DNA of 17,478 nt, taken from Rhizobium sp. Q54 (GTDB lineage: Bacteria > Pseudomonadota > Alphaproteobacteria > Rhizobiales > Beijerinckiaceae). How positions within the stretch are numbered: position 1 is the stretch's first letter; every line of letters starts with the position of its first letter. The notes beneath the pieces are model-generated. The model was given only the letters and a program-made list of their open reading frames with translations. It had not been told where the DNA came from and did not search any database. The stretch is from contig CAMDKB010000035.1 of assembly GCA_945901195.1 (NCBI GenBank), positions 1 through 17,478 of the forward strand, in the 5' to 3' direction. Positions 13,470 to 17,478 of the stretch are shown here, piece by piece. A program made the translations under genes and the position numbers.

Positions 13470-14618
13470 TCACCGGAAATAATCCCCTAGTACGCGTCCG
13501 TAAATTCCGGTCAGCTTTTCCAGATCGTCCACCGCCACACGCTCGTCCACAGCATGCATGGTCTTGCCAATCAGTCCGAACTCCAGAACCTCAGCATAGT
13601 CCTTTATAAAGCGCGCATCCGAAGTGCCTCCAGTTGTCGAAAGCACGGGCTTACGTCCGGTTTCGGCTTCTACTGCTCGCGCGAACATGGCGACGAATTT
13701 GCCCGGCCTTGTCAGAAAGGCCACTGCATTGGTCGACGCAAAATCGAGTGTATAGTTTGGCTGGTCGTTCAGTGTCGCAAGCCGCCGCGTAATCTCCGCG
13801 CGCAGCGATTCAGGCGTCCACAGGTCATTAAAGCGGATGTTGAACCTCGCGCTCGCTTCGGCAGGAATGATATTGACGGCGCGATTACCGGTTTCCAGGG
13901 AAGTGATTTCCAGATTTGAAGCATCGAAATGTTCGGTGCCGGTGTCGAGCGGGCTCGCGCGCAATGTCGCCAGCAGGCGCATGATGTGATGCACGGGGTT
14001 GTCGGCCAGATGGGGGTAACCCACGTGCCCCTGCTTGCCATGAACCGTGAGTGTTGCTGATAGCGATCCGCGTCGCCCGATCTTAATCATGTCGCCGAGA
14101 TGATCGGGATTTGTTGGTTCGCCCAGTATGCAGTGATCGAATTTTTCACCGCGTTCACGCGCCCATTCCAGAAGTTTGATCGTGCCGTTGACGGCTGGGC
14201 CCTCTTCATCACCGGTGATGAGGAACGCAATCGAGCCTTTGAACGGCCCGCGCTGCTTCAAAAAGTCCAGCACAGCCACAATGGAAGCGGCAACGCCGCC
14301 TTTCATGTCGACAGCGCCACGTCCCCACACCATGCCGTCTGCGATTTCGGCAGAGAAGGGATCAAACCGCCAGTGCGCAGCGTCGCCAACAGGCACAACG
14401 TCAGTATGCCCGGCAAACATCAGGCAGGGTGAGCCCTCGCCTATGCGGGCGTAGAGGTTGTCAGTGTCGGGATAGCCTTCGGCGCTGAATATCACGCGAT
14501 GGGTTTCAAAACCGGCTGTCTTGAGGACATTTTCGATAAGGCACAGCGCGCCAGCATCGGCGGGCGTGACGGAAGGGCAGCGAATGAGATCACGGGTGAG
14601 GGATAAAACGTCTGACAT
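13470..14618 (-). CDS. dapE: Succinyl-diaminopimelate desuccinylase
   Basis: A 382-residue M20 metallopeptidase that removes succinate from N-succinyl-LL-2,6-diaminopimelate in lysine and peptidoglycan synthesis. The two-zinc site is complete: H71 (AGHTDVVP), D104 (GRGAVDMKGG), E138/E139 (TGDEEG), E167 (GEPT) and H355 (GKTMHAVDE). The dimerisation domain contains GRRGSLSATLTVHGKQGHVGYP, typical of DapE. Length equals the usual 375-385. Its ATG is four bases after the stop of a DUF805 gene, and dapD lies upstream on the same strand, so it probably belongs to a dap operon. The housekeeping assignment is firm. Confidence 0.97.
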   Translation of the reverse strand: MSDVLSLTRDLIRCPSVTPADAGALCLIENVLKTAGFETHRVIFSAEGYPDTDNLYARIGEGSPCLMFAGHTDVVPVGDAAHWRFDPFSAEIADGMVWGRGAVDMKGGVAASIVAVLDFLKQRGPFKGSIAFLITGDEEGPAVNGTIKLLEWARERGEKFDHCILGEPTNPDHLGDMIKIGRRGSLSATLTVHGKQGHVGYPHLADNPVHHIMRLLATLRASPLDTGTEHFDASNLEITSLETGNRAVNIIPAEASARFNIRFNDLWTPESLRAEITRRLATLNDQPNYTLDFASTNAVAFLTRPGKFVAMFARAVEAETGRKPVLSTTGGTSDARFIKDYAEVLEFGLIGKTMHAVDERVAVDDLEKLTGIYGRVLGDYFR

Positions 14619-14622
14619 GGGC

Positions 14623-15078
14623 CTACATGGGTTCAGGGCCGAACCGGTTTGGCCCTGGCGTTCCCGGACGGCTTCCCAGTTCGAATATGACGATGGCGAT
14701 TACGCCCAGCAAGGGCAGTCCGATAGCCCAGCCCAATGGCGTGTATTGGCCGCTGTCCTGTGTCAGCGCGAATGCTTCAAGCACCGAGAACAAGAGGAGC
14801 AAGGCTATAAAGCACCAGGACAGGTGAGGCGTCTGATCGCGGTCTTCCTGCCGTTTGGCGAGCACGGCAAAAAGCGGCCACGCACAAATGACATCGAGAA
14901 ACAGCGACACGTTTCGAAACCACAGAGGCGGGATGCTCTTGTCCAGATCGATCGAGAAACGGCTCATGAGCGGTATTTGCACCGCCAGCTGGAAAATGAC
15001 GATTGCGATCACGCCGGTCCAGAAATGGCGGCGGGGAATTCTGCCGTGAAGCGAAGTAAATAGTTGGAACCAGTTCAT
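14623..15078 (-). CDS. DUF805-like small membrane protein
   Basis: A 151-residue polytopic membrane protein with about four hydrophobic segments (roughly 20-36, 55-72, 88-105 and 118-136). The opening MNWFQLFTSLHGRIPRRHFW and the ending GPNRFGPEP match the pattern of the DUF805 protein encoded just upstream (MDWQNLF, GPNKFGPDP), although the central RxHD-like motif is degenerate here (KRQEDRDQTPHLSW). It is four bases from dapE and 64 bases from the upstream DUF805 gene, separated by a strong hairpin that ends next to its weak ribosome binding site. The function of DUF805 proteins is not established. Its position suggests a loose link with diaminopimelate/cell-envelope synthesis. Confidence 0.75.
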   Translation of the reverse strand: MNWFQLFTSLHGRIPRRHFWTGVIAIVIFQLAVQIPLMSRFSIDLDKSIPPLWFRNVSLFLDVICAWPLFAVLAKRQEDRDQTPHLSWCFIALLLLFSVLEAFALTQDSGQYTPLGWAIGLPLLGVIAIVIFELGSRPGTPGPNRFGPEPM

Positions 15079-15082
15079 ATCA

Positions 15083-15137
15083 GTCCCGCATTGCAGCGGT
15101 CCGAAGCAGGCCGCGGCAATGCATTAGCATATTGCCG
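15083..15137 (-). promoter_or_regulatory. Structured spacer with two mutually exclusive hairpins
   Basis: On the minus-strand transcript, hairpin B pairs CGGCA..ATGC with GCAT..TGCCG (15137-15114, loop TAAT, two-base bulge). Hairpin A pairs GCATTGC with GCAATGC and GCGG with CCGC (15122-15088). The two share bases 15114-15122, so only one can form at a time. Hairpin A ends directly beside the GGGAC ribosome binding site of the next gene (15083-15087). The layout resembles a translational or attenuation switch, or a stabilising element. No ligand or leader peptide is evident. Confidence 0.45.
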
Positions 15138-15142
15138 GATGA

Positions 15143-15487
15143 TTACACAGCCAGCGGGTCAGGCCCGAACTTGTTCGGACCCTCGGTTCCGCGTAGAAAA
15201 CCGGCTTCTACTATGTACCAGATGAAGCCGACCAACGGGATAAAGTTGATGCAAAGCCACCAGCCGGATTTATCGCGGTCATGATAGCGCTTGATGGCAA
15301 CAAAGATGCTGGGCACAAGCGTTGCAAGCACGATGATAATCTGGACGAGATTTCCGAAGGCGCCGCCAATGACTTCGCCAATTCCGGTGCCGACAACATT
15401 GATGCCGAACAGAATCAGATTTGCAATCCAGAAGGGTTTGCGATTGAGCCGGCCGTCATAGGTCAGGAATAAATTTTGCCAGTCCAT
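15143..15487 (-). CDS. DUF805 membrane protein
   Basis: A 114-residue inner-membrane protein of the DUF805 (YhaH/YhaI-like) family. The N-terminal MDWQNLFLTYDGRLNRKPFW, the IKRYHDRDKSGWW motif (about 70-82) between hydrophobic segments, and the C-terminal GTEGPNKFGPDP are diagnostic. Roughly three hydrophobic spans are seen. I start it at 15487, because GGAG lies six bases before this ATG; the frame is open to 15544, but without a comparable site. It follows the Bug-receptor gene by 97 bases and precedes a second DUF805 gene. The biochemical role is unknown. Confidence 0.88.
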   Translation of the reverse strand: MDWQNLFLTYDGRLNRKPFWIANLILFGINVVGTGIGEVIGGAFGNLVQIIIVLATLVPSIFVAIKRYHDRDKSGWWLCINFIPLVGFIWYIVEAGFLRGTEGPNKFGPDPLAV

Positions 15488-15584
15488 GTACATCTCCGTT
15501 TTCGCCCGCATCTCGATCTTGGCAGTCGGAGCCGCAGGCGTCAAATAAAGGTGCCATAGGTTTCAAATGTTTCAGCGCCTTCGG

Positions 15585-16610
15585 TCACCGTCCCTCCACA
15601 CCAAGAAGGCGTTGCACGCGCTCCACGATCGGCTTGGGGGCGTCGTAGATCTCGGAGATCAGGCTGGTAATCATCTCGTGGGACACGGGGCGCACGTCGA
15701 GTTTGATCGCCGCCATTTCCGCCAGAAATATCTTGTCCACCAATGTCGCCGAGAACGCCGCCCGTAAGCTGGCAACGCGATCTGCGGGCACGCCTTCAGG
15801 CGCCATCACCGGTCGCATATAGCTCAAAGGCGCGTAAACCAGGCGGAATATGGCTTTCTCTTCCGGAGAGGAAATACGGTCGAGCACATTGGGCACGGCA
15901 GGAAGATCAGGATTCGGCCGGAGACCCAGTTGGACCGGCACGGTGATCTTTCCGCTTGCAACCTGATCCATCAGATCGATCTTGATCGTCGAGCCGGGCA
16001 ATCCGCATTGGCCATCGACTTCGCCTCGTTCTGCGGCAAGACGCACCTCGATCATGCCGGGATAGCCGGTGACGATTTTGAACCGCAGTCCAAAGAGTTC
16101 GTTCAGCAATCGCCCGTCGATCGCCGAGCCGCCAGTTATGCCAGTGGCGCCAATAACGATCTCCCGTTTGGCAAGATCGTCTGCGGTCCTGATATCTTTT
16201 GCCCAGAAGGCGCAAACGGTTGTGTCGTCGGAGAGGCTGCCAAGCCAATTGAATTTGCGCGGATCGAAATTGGCGGATTTTGGATCAAGCAGCGGCGCGG
16301 TCGTGCTCTGCGGATTGGACAAGGCAAGTGTCAGTCCATCCTTTACAGCGGCTCCGGCGACGAATTTGACGGCGTTCAATCCGCCGGCGCCCGGCATGTT
16401 CTGGACAATGACGGTGGGATGACCGGCCAGGTGCCGGCCCATATGGCGGCTGAGCGCGCGCGCATAAAGATCGAAGGTCGATCCCGGTGGATAGCCGACG
16501 ACGATCTTGAGCGTCTTGTTGGCGAAAAAATCGTCCTGCGCGCTCGCGCCAGCCGGGAAAAGAATGCTCGCACAAATAACTGCCAGCGCCACCACTCGCC
16601 CAGACGCCAT
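15585..16610 (-). CDS. Tripartite tricarboxylate transporter (TctC/Bug) substrate-binding protein
   Basis: A 341-residue periplasmic receptor. The signal peptide (ALAVICASILFPAGASA) is cleaved probably after Ala24, giving QDDFFANKTLKIVVGYPPGS. Family marks are QNMPGAGG and the C-terminal PEGVPADRVASLRAAF. GGGAGG lies six bases before the ATG at 16610. It is related to the two receptors at 11236-13343 but is encoded inside the dap cluster, between a dapD-linked membrane protein and two DUF805 genes, with its own candidate promoter 25 bases upstream. No TctA/TctB is nearby. Either it was inserted into the operon or it senses/imports an acid needed there. Ligand unknown. Confidence 0.9.
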   Translation of the reverse strand: MASGRVVALAVICASILFPAGASAQDDFFANKTLKIVVGYPPGSTFDLYARALSRHMGRHLAGHPTVIVQNMPGAGGLNAVKFVAGAAVKDGLTLALSNPQSTTAPLLDPKSANFDPRKFNWLGSLSDDTTVCAFWAKDIRTADDLAKREIVIGATGITGGSAIDGRLLNELFGLRFKIVTGYPGMIEVRLAAERGEVDGQCGLPGSTIKIDLMDQVASGKITVPVQLGLRPNPDLPAVPNVLDRISSPEEKAIFRLVYAPLSYMRPVMAPEGVPADRVASLRAAFSATLVDKIFLAEMAAIKLDVRPVSHEMITSLISEIYDAPKPIVERVQRLLGVEGR

Positions 16611-16634
16611 ATCGCCCTCCCGGAACTTTTGGGA

Positions 16635-16664
16635 AGCATAAAGCCTGCAATGCTGTCATTGCAA
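16635..16664 (-). promoter_or_regulatory. Candidate promoter with embedded palindrome before the third Bug receptor
   Basis: On the minus strand, TTGCAA (16664-16659) and TATGCT (16640-16635), 18 bases apart, are a plausible -35/-10 pair. TGCAATG (16646-16652) and CATTGCA (16657-16663) form a perfect 7-bp inverted repeat with a four-base centre, filling the spacer and overlapping the -35. That is where a repressor operator would sit. No regulator gene is in the window to match it. Confidence 0.45.
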
Positions 16665-16701
16665 ATAATGTCACACCGGGGGCGCGTTCGCGCGCGCATG
16701 A

Positions 16702-16720
16702 CGATGAGCACAGCTCGTCG
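16702..16720. terminator. Hairpin downstream of the dapD-linked membrane protein gene
   Basis: CGATGAGC (16702-16709) pairs with GCTCGTCG (16713-16720), including one G-T pair, around a three-base loop. It lies ten bases past the stop at 16730 on the minus strand. There is no U-tract, but together with the candidate promoter just downstream it may separate the dapD pair from the receptor gene. Confidence 0.35.
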
Positions 16721-16729
16721 CATTTGCTA

Positions 16730-17212
16730 TCAGTTTGGGTTTGGGCGGTTTAGTATTCCTAGATCTATCAGATGCCAGACCACCATAGCGGCCAGTGCGA
16801 TATCGCAGCCTGCAACCAGAATCCAGGGCATCGTTTCAGTAACGCGGGGATATAGCCAATGCGCCGCGCCAGACAAAAGCGATGCCAGCGGCAGCAGGCC
16901 GGCCAGACTAGGCGGACGACCGCGCGCACGCAGGCGTTTGGCTGACAGGTTCGTATAGCAGACAGCAATCAGAATGATTGCGAAGGCATAGACAGCCAGA
17001 TATGCATAGGCAACGATCGTCATCGGATCGAGGAAGGCACGCTGACCCAGCCCCCTCTGTCCCCAGGGCGCCAGCAGCAGCCAGATGACAGTCATCACAA
17101 CCAGCACGCAAGCCAGCGGAACAAGCCCGCTCCACCACGCCGCGCGGCTGAGTTCTCCCTGATCGTTACGATAGAGAAACCGGAAACCTTCGGCGGTGAA
17201 AATGCCGGTCAT
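16730..17212 (-). CDS. DUF805-like membrane protein coupled to dapD
   Basis: A 160-residue integral membrane protein with about four hydrophobic spans (roughly 28-47, 64-86, 102-118 and 128-150). The segment NLSAKRLRARGRPPSLAGLLPL resembles the conserved loop of DUF805 proteins, but the match is looser than for the protein at 15143-15487. The start is fixed by a TAATG overlap: the dapD TAA (17214-17212) shares one base with this ATG (17212-17210), implying translational coupling. An open frame continues upstream to 17287 but only inside dapD. The function is unknown; close coupling to dapD suggests a role tied to diaminopimelate or envelope metabolism. Confidence 0.75.
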   Translation of the reverse strand: MTGIFTAEGFRFLYRNDQGELSRAAWWSGLVPLACVLVVMTVIWLLLAPWGQRGLGQRAFLDPMTIVAYAYLAVYAFAIILIAVCYTNLSAKRLRARGRPPSLAGLLPLASLLSGAAHWLYPRVTETMPWILVAGCDIALAAMVVWHLIDLGILNRPNPN

Positions 17213-17478
17213 TAATCGCGCAACAGGTCGTTGATGCCCGTCTTCGAACGCGTCTGCGCATCGACAGTCTTCACGATGACAGCGCAATAGAGCGAGGGAC
17301 CCGGCGTCCCATCCGGCAGCGGCTTGCCAGGCATGGAACCGGACACCACCACCGAATAGGGCGGCACATAACCCATGTGCACCTTGCCCGTTGCACGGTT
17401 GACGACTTTGGTTGAAGAACCGATGAATACGCCCATCGACAACACCGAGCCTTCGCCGATGATCACGCCCTCTACCAC
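17212..17478 (-). CDS. dapD: 2,3,4,5-tetrahydropyridine-2,6-dicarboxylate N-succinyltransferase, C-terminal part
   Basis: The last 88 residues of DapD, cut by the window edge. The fragment starts in the left-handed beta-helix (VEGVIIGEGSVLSMGVFIG), continues with the GYVPPYSVVVSGSMPGK turn, and ends with SLYCAVIVKTVDAQTRSK and INDLLRD, closely matching known DapD C-termini. The enzyme uses succinyl-CoA to acylate tetrahydrodipicolinate, the step that makes the precursor eventually deacylated by DapE, encoded at 13470-14618. A stretch between SGSMPGK and SLYC (PLPDGTPGP) is slightly longer than in E. coli. The stop overlaps the next gene by one base. Confidence 0.97.
   Translation of the reverse strand: MVEGVIIGEGSVLSMGVFIGSSTKVVNRATGKVHMGYVPPYSVVVSGSMPGKPLPDGTPGPSLYCAVIVKTVDAQTRSKTGINDLLRD

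Noticed and set aside
15930..16958. 342-codon plus-strand open frame across the third Bug receptor and its upstream region
   Set aside because: It spans two real minus-strand genes and their gap, with no domain, signal or ribosome binding site that I can see.
1..17478. CRISPR array, tRNA, rRNA, insertion sequence or prophage genes
   Set aside because: No regularly spaced repeats, tRNA-like cloverleaf, transposase, integrase or phage structural motif was seen on either strand.

Overview
The window looks like a chromosomal piece of an alphaproteobacterium, probably of the order Hyphomicrobiales (Bradyrhizobium-like). This is inferred from a dapD/dapE lysine-biosynthesis cluster interleaved with small DUF805-type membrane proteins, a RibB fused to a degenerate GTP cyclohydrolase II domain, several orphan TctC/Bug solute receptors and a moderately GC-rich composition. 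No phage, transposon, tRNA, rRNA or CRISPR signal was seen. Coding density is high, and no gene-free stretch exceeds 300 bases; the longest is 9683-9951, 269 bases.

Positions 1-13343 hold a catabolic-looking accessory block in four transcription units. (i) Minus strand 3610-183: a thiamine-diphosphate (ThDP) enzyme of the acetolactate synthase/benzoylformate decarboxylase type, a PF04909-type amidohydrolase/decarboxylase and a Rieske ferredoxin. (ii) Plus strand 3721-4527: an SDR oxidoreductase, divergent from unit (i). (iii) Minus strand 9682-4640: RibBX (riboflavin synthesis), an alpha/beta hydrolase, a luciferase-like flavin monooxygenase, a second alpha/beta hydrolase and a phthalate-dioxygenase-reductase-like FMN/[2Fe-2S] reductase. 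Spacing is tight, including an ATGA stop/start overlap. (iv) Plus strand 9952-13343: two tandem beta-class glutathione S-transferases followed by two tandem Bug receptors.

Taken together the block could import an organic acid (Bug receptors, with membrane subunits elsewhere), oxygenate it (luciferase-like enzyme; Rieske ferredoxin plus reductase) and split the products (hydrolases, amidohydrolase, ThDP enzyme, SDR). The substrate cannot be read from the sequence. No terminal Rieske oxygenase, transporter membrane subunit or transcription regulator lies in the window.

Positions 13470-17478 (minus strand) are housekeeping: the 3' end of dapD, a membrane protein coupled to it by TAATG, a third Bug receptor with its own candidate promoter, two DUF805 proteins separated by a strongly structured spacer, and dapE. 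The Bug receptor appears to split an otherwise lysine/peptidoglycan-related operon. Start sites were reassigned from ribosome binding sites in several genes; one receptor starts with GTG.
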